From NCBI RefSeq assembly GCF_023715725.1, contig NZ_JAMBOT010000001.1, forward strand, positions 372,001 through 436,000: a stretch of DNA of 64,000 nt, in the 5' to 3' direction. Below, in pieces: positions 24,898 to 33,455 of the stretch (position 1 is the stretch's first letter; every line of letters begins with the position of its first letter). The translations under genes were made by a program, and so were the position numbers. This stretch comes from Paenibacillus pasadenensis (GTDB lineage: Bacteria; Bacillota; Bacilli; Paenibacillales; Paenibacillaceae). The notes beneath the pieces are model-generated. The model did no database searches and was not told the DNA's origin. It saw only the letters and a program-made list of their open reading frames with translations.

Positions 24898-25056
24898 AGC
24901 CGTTCGAGAGGGCACAGCTGTGGACAAGCGTTAAGGGGTCGTGAAGTTCTCGTTGATTTCATTGCTAAAAGCGATTTATCGCTTCGTAAGTGAAAGGGTA
25001 CAAGGTGATGAGGGATAAGAATCAAAATCTGGATCTTATCCTTCATCTGCTTATCC

Positions 25057-25581
25057 TCAGCGCTTCCGCAGCTCTGTGCTCCCCGCTTCACCGTCCCCCT
25101 TCGCCTTCCCCAAGGGATTGCTCTTGAGATAATCGTTCAGCTCCTCCATATAACGTGTCAGCCGCCAGCTGATCTCCGAGCGCATAACCTCCCGCGTCAT
25201 GCCAAAATGCTCCTCGTACCCCCGGCAGTAATAACGATGATAGACGATTGAATTTGACTGCTCCTCCGCCACGATGCGGATATTGCGGTGTTTCAGCTCC
25301 CTGCGCAGATCGAACTGCTCGCTCACGACCCGGTCGAGCACCCGCTGGCCCGCCAGCAGGTAAATCCGCCTCAGCACATTGCCGGAATTCCGGAGCTCCG
25401 ACAGGCTTTTCTCAACCACCTTCTCGATATGCGGCAGCAAAATATAATCCCGGATCATGACCCGCTCCTCCGCCGTCGTTACATTGGCTCCCCGGGCCGA
25501 ATGCTTCTGGTCGTACTGCTCCACATGCTCGGTCAGCAGCATTTTGGACTTCCAGCGCTCGTTGCCGTCCAGCTTGCTCAT
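25057..25581 (-). CDS. YolD-like protein
   Basis: 174-residue protein whose N terminus, DGNERWKSKMLLTEHVEQYDQ, matches the YolD-like family opening. Such genes habitually follow Y-family polymerase genes in Firmicutes and phages and are thought to modulate the polymerase, in a UmuD-like accessory role. Here the ATG overlaps the polymerase stop by 4 bp. The length is greater than the usual 100-120 residues because of an arginine- and glutamate-rich helical region (RRIYLLAGQRVLDRVVSEQF) and a lysine-rich tail. SOS control would come through the shared promoter. Confidence 0.75.
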   Translation of the reverse strand: MSKLDGNERWKSKMLLTEHVEQYDQKHSARGANVTTAEERVMIRDYILLPHIEKVVEKSLSELRNSGNVLRRIYLLAGQRVLDRVVSEQFDLRRELKHRNIRIVAEEQSNSIVYHRYYCRGYEEHFGMTREVMRSEISWRLTRYMEELNDYLKSNPLGKAKGDGEAGSTELRKR

Positions 25582-26831
25582 TTGTAATGCCCCCCAATTT
25601 GTTCAGCCCGCTCGCGCGCCACGCCGGCGTCCAACAGCGAGGAAGCCCGCATAATAGCGTCCGAGCCGAACCGTTCCTTGATCCGGTCGATTGTTTTTTC
25701 CTTCTCGTAGGCGCGCGCCCGGTCCTCGAACAACGTCAGCTGCATCACGCTGTCATCTGTCAGGCCCGAAAGCGTCACGCTCAGGCGGCCGACCGGCAGG
25801 CCGCTCCAATGCCGGATGAACAGCTCCCGCACCGCTGCGGCGACTTCATGCGTCAGCGAGGTCGGCTGGGACAGCGTCAGCTGGCGGTTGAATCCCGACG
25901 CGCGCTCGCCGTCGGTTTCCATCGCAGCAACCGTAACGACGGAGCCCATAAAACCATGCCTGCGCATACGCTGGCATACTTCAATGACAAGCTCCAGCAG
26001 CACAACCTCGATATCGGACAGGCACCGGTACAGCCGCCAGCGCAGCGCCTTGCCATGACCGACCGATTTCAGCTGATGGCGGATGCCGGCGACGACCGGG
26101 CTGGGATCGATGCCGCGCGCCGTCTGCCAGTAATAACCGGCCTGGATGTCGCTTTGTTTGCCCATTTCCAGACGCATGCGCCGCTTAAAATCCGCAAAGT
26201 CCAGACGGGCGATATCGCCGATCGTATTCAGCCCCATCCGGTTGAAGTGCCGGGTCATGCGCGAGGCGACCATGAACATCTGATGGACGGGCAGCGTCCA
26301 CAGCGTCGATTCCAGCTTGTCGGGACTCAGCTCGTAGATGCCCTCAGCGTTCTTTTTCGCGTAATTGTCGGTCGCCATCTTGGCCAAAATCTTCGTCGGA
26401 CCGATGCCGATCCGCGACCATACGCCGGTAGACATCAAAATGTGATTCTGAATATCCTCGGCGATAGACAGCGTCGATCCGTAGAAGCGGGCCGAGCGGG
26501 TCACATCAAGAAACTGCTCGTCGATGCTGTAGGGCTCCACCTGATCCGTATAACGCTCAAAAATTTGAGTAATGAATAGAGAAAGCTCGATGTATCTGCC
26601 CATCCGGGGCCGAATGACTACCAGCTCCGGGCACTTGGCCAGCGCCTCGCCGACCCGCGATGCGGTCGTGACGCCCTTTGCCTTCGCCAGCGGGCAGGCC
26701 GCAAGCACGATGCCGCTCATCCGCGACGGATCACCCACCGCAACCGGCTTGTCATGATACTCGGGATGCGCCGACTTTTCCACCGAAGCGTAGAACGACT
26801 GACAGTCCGCCAGCATAATGACTCTCTCCAC
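25578..26831 (-). CDS. Y-family DNA polymerase, UvrX/YqjW-like translesion polymerase
   Basis: 417 residues. Catalytic palm motifs are clear: IMLADCQSFYASVEKS (first Asp, steric-gate Phe/Tyr region) and EPYSIDEQFLDVT (YSIDE catalytic Asp-Glu). The helix-hairpin-helix region is near LNTIGDIARLDFADFKRRM. It lacks an obvious beta-clamp peptide that I can name, although QLTLFED near residue 370 is a good candidate (QLxLF). The GTG start at 26831 has AAGGAGG 6 nt upstream. Two LexA boxes flank the promoter, so it should be damage-induced with the coupled YolD gene. Confidence 0.92.
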   Translation of the reverse strand: MERVIMLADCQSFYASVEKSAHPEYHDKPVAVGDPSRMSGIVLAACPLAKAKGVTTASRVGEALAKCPELVVIRPRMGRYIELSLFITQIFERYTDQVEPYSIDEQFLDVTRSARFYGSTLSIAEDIQNHILMSTGVWSRIGIGPTKILAKMATDNYAKKNAEGIYELSPDKLESTLWTLPVHQMFMVASRMTRHFNRMGLNTIGDIARLDFADFKRRMRLEMGKQSDIQAGYYWQTARGIDPSPVVAGIRHQLKSVGHGKALRWRLYRCLSDIEVVLLELVIEVCQRMRRHGFMGSVVTVAAMETDGERASGFNRQLTLSQPTSLTHEVAAAVRELFIRHWSGLPVGRLSVTLSGLTDDSVMQLTLFEDRARAYEKEKTIDRIKERFGSDAIMRASSLLDAGVARERAEQIGGHYK

Positions 26832-26878
26832 CGGGCACCTCCTTTGTACGCGATCAGGATTGGCTCACAACCGGAATC

Positions 26879-26892
26879 CGAATGTATGTTCG
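26879..26892. promoter_or_regulatory. LexA (DinR) box 1
   Basis: CGAATGTATGTTCG, matching the Gram-positive consensus CGAAC-N4-GTTCG with one mismatch. It lies downstream of the -10 element, 48 bp before the polymerase start codon. Confidence 0.85.
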
Positions 26893-26908
26893 CTCTTCTT
26901 CTAAGCGT

Positions 26909-26939
26909 ATTATATACCGAATGTATGTTCCCTATGCAA
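26909..26939 (-). promoter_or_regulatory. SOS promoter of the polymerase-YolD operon with LexA box 2
   Basis: Leftward TTGCAT (26939-26934), 19-bp spacer, TATAAT (26914-26909). A second LexA-like site, CGAATGTATGTTCC (26918-26931), sits inside the spacer. The two boxes are 39 bp apart, close to four helical turns. Confidence 0.8.
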
Positions 26940-27162
26940 GGGGAAAAATAATACAGTTGTCCCGGAACGGGAACGCCAAATAAGCCTGCCGAGATGATTC
27001 GACAAGCTTGCGCAAATTTCCCTATGAAACGCAATCTATGATCCTGTAAGGACATCTGCCAGGTTCAAGAATCTACCTTCCGCAATAATATGTTCATAGA
27101 AATAGTATTCCGGATAGCGATGACTCAACTCTCGTCGCATCCTTAATTTGGAGGAATGGACA

Positions 27163-27717
27163 ATGAACCCGATTAAACCCGCTTCAATCAGTAATGTTAA
27201 AGGATCAAGCTTAGGCATTATTCTCGTTTTGTTTATTTTGCTGGTCATCGTTACGCGTGTTTTTGCCCCTGCTTATCCGTACTACGCAAACGGCAATGTC
27301 GGCGGGAGCATCAACGGAAACGGAAACGGCAATGGCGACGGTTCCTCCGGTGTTCAGGGCACAAAAGGTTTCACCCTTGAAAACCGGATGGCACTAGGTT
27401 ATTCGCTCGTGTTTATTGAAAAATTTTATAACGCTTATGACCCTACGCCGACTTATCCGATTGGAGTCAACAGCAACGCTCGCATTGAGGTGAGCAACAC
27501 AATTTTAGGCACATCCTCCGGCGGAGCGTGGTACGATATTCATTTATGGGGCGAAAAAGTAGCCGAGCTTGGATTCACCATGGTTAATCGAGCCGGGACA
27601 GCTTTAGGGAAGAGCGAATTCAGTGGCATTACGATAGATGCCGATCCCGGTTACAGTTTTAATTACCAGACATCCACCCCTTCAAGAAACGACCAGTGGC
27701 TTCGCATAACTCTTTAG
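27163..27717 (+). CDS. Membrane-anchored protein with YjcZ-like segment and unknown C-terminal domain
   Basis: 184 residues from ATG 27163 (GGAGG 8 nt upstream). After ISNVKGSSLG comes one membrane segment, IILVLFILLVIVTRVF, whose pattern resembles the hydrophobic core of small sporulation proteins of the YjcZ/YsdA-like type. Then a Gly/Asn-repeat linker (NGNGNGNGDGSSG) leads to a C-terminal domain of about 110 residues with alternating strands (ARIEVSNTILG, YDIHLWGEKVAELGFTMVN). It is related along its length to the protein at 46957-47463. Function unknown; a spore-coat or cortex-surface role is only an inference. Confidence 0.75.
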   Translation: MNPIKPASISNVKGSSLGIILVLFILLVIVTRVFAPAYPYYANGNVGGSINGNGNGNGDGSSGVQGTKGFTLENRMALGYSLVFIEKFYNAYDPTPTYPIGVNSNARIEVSNTILGTSSGGAWYDIHLWGEKVAELGFTMVNRAGTALGKSEFSGITIDADPGYSFNYQTSTPSRNDQWLRITL

Positions 27718-27740
27718 ATTAGTGTAAGTAGATATTAAAC

Positions 27741-27790
27741 TAAAAACCGATCGATACGCCGCTTCCAAAGGGCTTATCAATCGGTTTTTA
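27741..27790 (+). terminator. Terminator after the YjcZ-like gene
   Basis: AAAACCGAT pairs with ATCGGTTTT, with an inner GATA/TATC pairing, followed by TAT; 24 bp after the stop codon. Confidence 0.65.
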
Positions 27791-27892
27791 TGTTCCTATT
27801 CCAACATATCAAGAGCGGCTGGGCGCCGTCCAAATTGTCTCGGTCAAAATAGGCAAGTCCAAAGCTTGCCCGGAACGAATCAGCACGCGGAG

Positions 27893-28028
27893 CTAACGCA
27901 ACTGAGCGTGCTTATTTGCCTTAAAATCCAACCTTTAGAAACGTAACGAAACTGAGACGCCTTATTAGGCCCCAAAACCCCAATTTCCTCGAAAAAAAGA
28001 CCAAATAACGCCTCCCAGTTGCGTTAAA
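27893..28028. repeat. Copy 1 of a TAACGCAACTGAGACG interspersed element
   Basis: Three related units: direct at 27893 (CTAACGCAACTGAGCGTGCT), direct at 27943 (GTAACGAAACTGAGACGCCT) and inverted at 28004-28028 (complement of TTAACGCAACTGGGAGGCGT). Spacing is 50 bp, then about 61 bp. The second copy of the element at 43741-43923 has the same order and spacing. The rest of 27718-28306 holds a terminator and no gene that I can support. Confidence 0.8.
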
Positions 28029-28306
28029 ATCCCGCCGCCGCTCGCCCCCCGTCAAATGAACTGCATATTGGCTTTTTCGGTCCAGCTTCGCTGTTCATTT
28101 AATGCTTCGATGGCTGTGAACAGGCTCACGCTCAAGCGGCGGCCCAGCACCACCTCTATACGCTCAAGGTTATGGTGTTGCACCCTTTTTGCACCCGGCC
28201 CGATACAAGCCCTCACTCTTCCATGCTCATTGAATATACAGGATGTATAAGTCGTTTTTTTCTGCCTTCTGCCGATTCTCTTATTCCACATTAAAGGAGA
28301 CTTGTG

Positions 28307-30430
28307 ATGGCTTCCATCGTTCAGACCCTGATTAACAATGCGCTTGCCGCTCACCAAAGCGAGGTTATCATTCCGCCCGCAGTCTATCATCTCACGGACA
28401 CAACCGTCATCAACGGGGCCCATAACTTTACCGTCATAGCCGATGGCTGCCATTTTATTATGACTAATTTCAACCGTGTGTTTAATATTAACAATTGCGT
28501 GAACCTGACGATTCAAGGAGTGACCATGAACTATGATCCGCTCCCCTTCACGCAAGGCGTAGTTATATTCAGCGATCCGGTGGCGCTTACAATTAAAGTC
28601 CAAATCGACCAGGGTTATCCTGTGCATGCGTACAGCGCCAGAATTATTATTTTCGACCCGTTTGTAATGAAGCAAAAAGAAGGGGTGAATTTATTTTCCG
28701 GGCATGTGTCCTTCGATCCGGTCCTTCCGAATACGCTGGTCATTACCGATGTCAGCACAGGAATCAGCGTCGGGGATTGGGCAACGCTGTCGACCAGCCC
28801 CGCCGTTCCGCACAGCATAGCCGTGACGGGCTGCACTTCTACCACTTGGCGGAACTGCACCCTTCATACGTCCACCGGATTCGGCTATATCGAAGGCTCC
28901 GGCAAATGCGGAACGGTTATGGATAACTTTCGGATTGTGCCGGGCCCCAAGCCGGCCGGCGCCATTGTCCCGCCTCTGCTTACCACCATTATTGACGCCA
29001 TTCAATTTAATAATATAGAAGTAGGACCAACATTGGAAAACTGCGTGATTCAAAGCGCATCAGATGACTCCTTCAGCATTCAGACCCCGGCTTACATGGC
29101 CGTCCTGAACGCTTCAGGCACTTCAGAGTACATCGCCTTCAGATCAGATCCTCTTCCGCTTCCGGCCGGGGACACGCTTTGTCAGTTTTTCGCAGAGCCG
29201 TCCACAATCGTCAGCGCTACGCATGTGGCATACGGGAGCTTTCCGATAGATCCTGAAATTGAGGCGAAAATTGCCAGCGCCCAACAAGGGGACCCTTATG
29301 ACATTAATAAAAACGCCATTTACCTGATTGAATTCTCCGCTGTTCCTGCTTTCGGCGTAGGAGATTTTGTCTTCAACCCCCGTTACTCCGGCAGCGGATT
29401 TATTTTCCGAAATAATACGATATACAGTCAGGGCCGGGGTATGCTGCTAAAAGCCAGTAACGGTCTAATCGAGAACAATATGTTTACGGCCGCCACCCAA
29501 TCGATTGTGGTTACGCCGGAGGGGAATGCCAACACCCAATCGGGATGCTCTCAAAACCTGACGATCAGAGGGAATTACTTTCTTCGATCGGGCTACCATC
29601 ATGTTAATTTTGACTCCAATCAAGCCGCGACGGTCTGTTTCGTAGCAGCCAACGTAACCGGTACAAAAGCGTTCAACAACATGTTAATTGAGGACAATAT
29701 TTTTGATAGCATCAACGGGCTGAACCTGCAAATTCTGAACTGCGAGGACGTGCAAGTAAACAACAACAGCTTTCTCAACACACATCCCAACGTAAACAGC
29801 TTCCAGGGCGGAAGCAGCAACATCGATCAAACAACTAACGTATTTATCCGAAATTCCGACAGCGTATCTTTTCAAGGCAACGTGACCCGTCTTATGAATT
29901 CATACGGTTCCATTCCGAGCGTCATTTCGACCTTCGCGACCAATATTACCGGACTCCCCGGCGGGCTCACCCTTTTAAACAAAATCAATATCCCCATTGA
30001 TCCAGCCAAAACGTACGCTATCATTAACCGCAACTCCAACAAGGCTCTGCAAACCGTCTCGAACGGTACGGCCGATGGAACAAAAGTAGATCAAAATACG
30101 TTTAACTCGGCTGCTGCGTCCCAGCATTGGAAGTTTATTCCGAATGGCTTTAACTTCAACATCCTGCATGTTGCCAGCGGCAAATTTCTGGACATTAACG
30201 GAGCTTCAATCTCATCCGGGGCGGATGCCGTAATCTTCACGGGTAATGGGAGCTTGAGCCAGCAGTGGGCGTTCGCTAACCAGGGAGGCGGTTTTTTCAA
30301 AATTAAAAACGTCAACAGCGGCCTCAATCTGAATATGCAAGGTAATGGCACAGCCAACGGAGTACTCGTCGTTCAGCTGCCGGACGGAGTATCGTTAGTT
30401 CAAAGCTTTCGCCTTATTGAGATACCTTAA
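28307..30430 (+). CDS. Right-handed beta-helix protein with C-terminal ricin-type lectin domain
   Basis: 707 residues. ATG 28307 has AAGGAG 7 nt upstream. From residue 1 (ASIVQTLINNALAAHQSEVIIPPAVYHL) to about 550 it follows the pectate-lyase-like beta-helix pattern, with coil motifs such as LTIQGVTMNYD, FRNNTIYSQGRGMLLKASNGLIENN and LTIRGNYFLRSGYHHVNFDS. The last 140 residues form a ricin B-type trefoil with KTYAIINRNSNKALQTVSNG, SQHWKFIPNG and QQWAFANQGGGFFKIKNVNSG. There is no recognisable signal peptide, odd for a carbohydrate-binding protein. Its stop codon overlaps that of the convergent PurA-like gene. Confidence 0.82.
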   Translation: MASIVQTLINNALAAHQSEVIIPPAVYHLTDTTVINGAHNFTVIADGCHFIMTNFNRVFNINNCVNLTIQGVTMNYDPLPFTQGVVIFSDPVALTIKVQIDQGYPVHAYSARIIIFDPFVMKQKEGVNLFSGHVSFDPVLPNTLVITDVSTGISVGDWATLSTSPAVPHSIAVTGCTSTTWRNCTLHTSTGFGYIEGSGKCGTVMDNFRIVPGPKPAGAIVPPLLTTIIDAIQFNNIEVGPTLENCVIQSASDDSFSIQTPAYMAVLNASGTSEYIAFRSDPLPLPAGDTLCQFFAEPSTIVSATHVAYGSFPIDPEIEAKIASAQQGDPYDINKNAIYLIEFSAVPAFGVGDFVFNPRYSGSGFIFRNNTIYSQGRGMLLKASNGLIENNMFTAATQSIVVTPEGNANTQSGCSQNLTIRGNYFLRSGYHHVNFDSNQAATVCFVAANVTGTKAFNNMLIEDNIFDSINGLNLQILNCEDVQVNNNSFLNTHPNVNSFQGGSSNIDQTTNVFIRNSDSVSFQGNVTRLMNSYGSIPSVISTFATNITGLPGGLTLLNKINIPIDPAKTYAIINRNSNKALQTVSNGTADGTKVDQNTFNSAAASQHWKFIPNGFNFNILHVASGKFLDINGASISSGADAVIFTGNGSLSQQWAFANQGGGFFKIKNVNSGLNLNMQGNGTANGVLVVQLPDGVSLVQSFRLIEIP

Positions 30431-31710
30431 CGATGGCAAAAAATCGTCTGTCCGCGCTCCGGCCCGACCGAAACATACTGCACCGGCACGCCCAGCGCTT
30501 GTTCTACCAGCTCGACATAGGAACGCGCCTCGCGGGGCAGATCGGCCAGCGTCCGCGCGCGGGATATGTCGCATCGCCATCCGGGCAGATTGGTTAAGAC
30601 CGGCTTGGCGCGCTGAAGCCGCCCGGTTACAGGGAATTCGTCTGTCCGCTCTCCATCAATCTCATACTGTACGCATACTGGAATCTCGTCCAAATATCCG
30701 AGCACATCCAAATTCGTAAGCGCGATGCCGGTCGCACCCTGCACCTGACAGCCGTAACGCGCCGCGGTCACATCAAACCAGCCCATGCGCCGCGGACGTC
30801 CCGTCGTCGCACCGTATTCTCCCCCGCTGCCTCCGCGCCTGCGCAGCTCCTCTGCTTCCGCATCATGCAGCTCACTCACAAACGGACCTGCGCCAACACA
30901 GCTGGAATACACCTTCACTACGGCCAGCACCTCCGTTATTTCGCGCGCAGGCACGCCAGCACCAACAGGAGCATAACCGGCCAGCGTAGACGAGGAGGTG
31001 GAAAAAGGATAGATGCCATGATCGGGGTCGCGCAGCGCGCCGAGCTGCCCCTCCGCCAAAATCCGTTCCCCGCGCCGCAGCGCATGCTGCAGCAGCGCTG
31101 TTGTATCCGCAAGAAACGGTGCGAGCCGCCGTCCCGTTTCCAGCAATTCCGCCGCCATACCGGAAAGATCCGGTGCAGGCTGGCCGTAAAGATGCTCCAG
31201 CAGCACCCGTTTCGGCTCCATGAGCCGCTCCAGACGCTCCGCAAGCCGTGTTTCATCCAGCAGCTCCGACACTTGAAGGCCGAGTTTGGCGTATTTATCC
31301 GCATAAAACGGCGCGATGCCCTTGCGCGTCGAACCAAAGCTTCGCCCGCCTAGACGTTCCTCCTCCAGCCGGTCCAGCAGCCGATGCACTGGCAGCACGA
31401 GCTGAGCGCGGTCCGAGATATACAGCTTCGGCTTCGGCACACCTCGCCGCTCCAGCTCATCCAGCTCCGCCAGCAGGCTGTCCGCGTCCAATGCCGCCCC
31501 CGGCCCGATCACGTTGCTTTTGCCCGGATGAAATACCCCGGAAGGCAGCATGTGCAGGGCAAATTTTCCGTATTCGTTCATGATGGTATGTCCAGCATTG
31601 CTGCCGCCCTGATATCGGACGATCCAATCCGCGTTTTCCGCGAGCAGATCGGTCATTTTCCCTTTCCCCTCGTCGCCCCACTGGGCTCCTACAATCGCCT
31701 GCACTCCCAT
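30427..31710 (-). CDS. Adenylosuccinate synthetase-like enzyme, divergent PurA
   Basis: 427 residues with the overall PurA plan: QWGDEGKGKMTDLLAENADWIVRYQGG (GTP loop with catalytic Asp and His of NAGHTI), STRKGIAPFYADK, DHGIYPFSTSSST, YGATTGRPRRMGWFD and the C-terminal base-binding VLTNLPGW. It would convert IMP and aspartate to adenylosuccinate with GTP. Two substrate loops differ from what I expect: EGQLGALRD replaces the usual EGAQGTLLD, and GSTRKGIAP replaces GTTxxGIGP. I read it as a paralogue whose substrate may differ. ATG 31710 has AAGGAG 7 nt upstream. No purine genes flank it. Confidence 0.8.
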   Translation of the reverse strand: MGVQAIVGAQWGDEGKGKMTDLLAENADWIVRYQGGSNAGHTIMNEYGKFALHMLPSGVFHPGKSNVIGPGAALDADSLLAELDELERRGVPKPKLYISDRAQLVLPVHRLLDRLEEERLGGRSFGSTRKGIAPFYADKYAKLGLQVSELLDETRLAERLERLMEPKRVLLEHLYGQPAPDLSGMAAELLETGRRLAPFLADTTALLQHALRRGERILAEGQLGALRDPDHGIYPFSTSSSTLAGYAPVGAGVPAREITEVLAVVKVYSSCVGAGPFVSELHDAEAEELRRRGGSGGEYGATTGRPRRMGWFDVTAARYGCQVQGATGIALTNLDVLGYLDEIPVCVQYEIDGERTDEFPVTGRLQRAKPVLTNLPGWRCDISRARTLADLPREARSYVELVEQALGVPVQYVSVGPERGQTIFCHR

Positions 31711-32295
31711 ATCCATTCTCCTTCTGGTTTATAGCTGGCTGCTGCAGCCGCCGCCAGTTCAGTTTAAAGGTGGAAAAGGAATACATAAAATTGATATTAT
31801 TCATATGTGATATAAACAGAAATAATAGTTTGAGCATGAGCCCAAGGAAGAGGACTTATCATACAAGTATGTCATAGAATAGGGTCTGAATTCAGGTTTC
31901 GTTTCGTGGGCAACGCGGCGACTTTGTACCATTTATCGTACAAAATCGGTTTGGATCCGCCTCTTTTCAACACTTTGTGTGATAAAACATACAAAACTAG
32001 GCTTTCGTCGTTGATGTCCAGCCAATTTGAGTGATTTATCATACAAAATACCAAAAGTTTGCACGGCCCGAATACATTTTGAGTGAAAATTCATACAAAT
32101 TATGCGTGAGCACATCAAACGAGACTTACTTGGTTACGACTTGAGTCGATCTAAGCCGCAGCTCCTTGACAAAGCTGGGACAAGAGAAGGGAGCAGCTCC
32201 AGCTACTGCTTCATGATCGTCGAAACTACACGGAGTATTCGAGCGAATTGACGACCGCCTTCCGTCGTTCGAAAACTTCCGGAAAACCTTCTGTT
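31711..32295. other. 585-bp noncoding region with a periodic repeat array
   Basis: No supported gene. It carries the purA-like gene upstream region and five imperfect copies of a (T)TATCATACAAAAT core described separately. Short open frames in the array are not supported by start signals. Confidence 0.6.
31853..32103. repeat. Five degenerate repeats with an ATACAAAA core, about 50-bp period
   Basis: Cores: GACTTATCATACAAG (31853), CATTTATCGTACAAAAT (31930), GATAAAACATACAAAAC (31981), GATTTATCATACAAAAT (32033), GAAAATTCATACAAATT (32085). The last four are 51-52 bp apart; the first is about 77 bp away. Several copies are preceded by TTTGAGTGA or TTTGTGTGA. Intervening sequence is not conserved to my eye. 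Confidence 0.75.
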
Positions 32296-33315
32296 TTATG
32301 ATTCAAGCCATCTGAACCACCGGCCATGGCCTTCCGTTTCTGCAAGTGCATGCCGGAACAGTTGACCGTCTTTCCAATAGTCCAAGTGAAGCAAAACATC
32401 CTGCATGTTATTGCAGAGATGATAAACATCTCTTGTTTGCCCTAACGTGCAAATGTAGTGGATCAGCTTTTGTTTTGTGTCGGCAGAAAACTGATTGGCA
32501 ACATGCGTATGAAAAACAACCAGCGCCGCTCCCTTTGGCATCGCCGCCGCAACAGTTGGCAGCAATTCAACAGCATCGCCTTCCAGGAGCTTAGGAGGCT
32601 GCTCCAGAAGCACCTTTGCCGCTTGCTCCAATTGTATCCGCCGATCCGTATGCTCCGGCCAAATTAACGCCTTCAGCCATAATAAATGATTCGCGGAGCA
32701 AAGATCGTTGACATGTAAATCGATTCCAACGGCTGCCGCTACCGGAGGACTGGCGGAATGGATCGGCGGTGCAATAACGCCTTTGGGAACAGCATGCAGG
32801 ATCAGCTCGGATTGAGGATTGCCGACAATGGCTCGATCGCCGTAATCATAACCATACTTATGCCACATCAGCTGCAGCCCTGCGCTTGTGCCAAGCTCAA
32901 TCAGAGCTAACGGTTTCTGCGCAATGGAATAGATGGTGCAAAATGCAGGATACAGATAGGCGCATCTTCCCGCCTCGTTTGTTTGTACAAGCCGATTTTG
33001 GAGCCGGAATTCGATCTGTGCGCGATGCTCCAAACAAAAGCTCTTGAAGGATGGAAAGGCATCCCCGGCAGGCAACGGAGCCCCTCGGCATGTACTGGCA
33101 TAATAGTCCGCGAGTGTATGCTTAGAGCCGCTTAACAGCAGTTCATGCACCGCAGCAAACAAAAGATTCGGAACTGGCTGACCCTTGCGTGCAGAAGCCG
33201 CCAAAAGCAGCAGTTCCGAGTCTTTGGAGATGCTTTCGGCGAGATGTTCATACAGCGGACTGCTTTCTCGACATTCTTCAGCAAAACGGCGAAATTGAAG
33301 CGATAACTGTTCCAT
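32296..33315 (-). CDS. DUF2332-family protein
   Basis: 339 residues. Family signatures include FRRFAEECRESSPLYEHLAESI at the N terminus, LLFAAVHELLLSG near residue 52, CRYLYPAF-like CAYLYPAFCTIY near 118, and LIELGTSAGLQLMWHKYGYDYG near 137, the glycine-rich motif that gives this family a methyltransferase-like look. AALVVFHTHVANQF occurs near 267. Function is unknown. ATG 33315 has GGAGG 6 nt upstream; the TTG two codons earlier is less likely. It is divergent from a LysR gene, which may regulate it. Confidence 0.85.
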   Translation of the reverse strand: MEQLSLQFRRFAEECRESSPLYEHLAESISKDSELLLLAASARKGQPVPNLLFAAVHELLLSGSKHTLADYYASTCRGAPLPAGDAFPSFKSFCLEHRAQIEFRLQNRLVQTNEAGRCAYLYPAFCTIYSIAQKPLALIELGTSAGLQLMWHKYGYDYGDRAIVGNPQSELILHAVPKGVIAPPIHSASPPVAAAVGIDLHVNDLCSANHLLWLKALIWPEHTDRRIQLEQAAKVLLEQPPKLLEGDAVELLPTVAAAMPKGAALVVFHTHVANQFSADTKQKLIHYICTLGQTRDVYHLCNNMQDVLLHLDYWKDGQLFRHALAETEGHGRWFRWLES

Positions 33316-33455
33316 ACCCAACCTCCATTGTTAGATTTGGGAATAAGATATCACGGACGCCATATAAAAGATATTTTACATTTTCTTTATACTTGATAAA
33401 AAATAGTAATAAATCACCAAATACTTTGACGGCGGAAGGGAGAACGAAAAATCAC

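Noticed and set aside
24967..24985. Hairpin AAGCGATTTATCGCTT after the HXXEE gene
   Set aside because: Short stem and no T run; not convincing as a terminator.
25587..26579. 330-residue + strand open frame
   Set aside because: Antisense to the Y-family polymerase; high-GC third positions keep the opposite frame open.
27036..27248. 70-residue - strand open frame with a hydrophobic stretch
   Set aside because: Overlaps the start of the YjcZ-like gene antisense; hydrophobicity mirrors that gene's membrane segment.
28052..28675. 207-residue - strand open frame
   Set aside because: Mostly antisense to the beta-helix gene, with no start signal or domain.
31853..32103. CRISPR-like array with about 50-bp period
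   Set aside because: Repeat cores are degenerate and only 14-17 bp, spacers are not unique equal-length units, and no cas gene is nearby.
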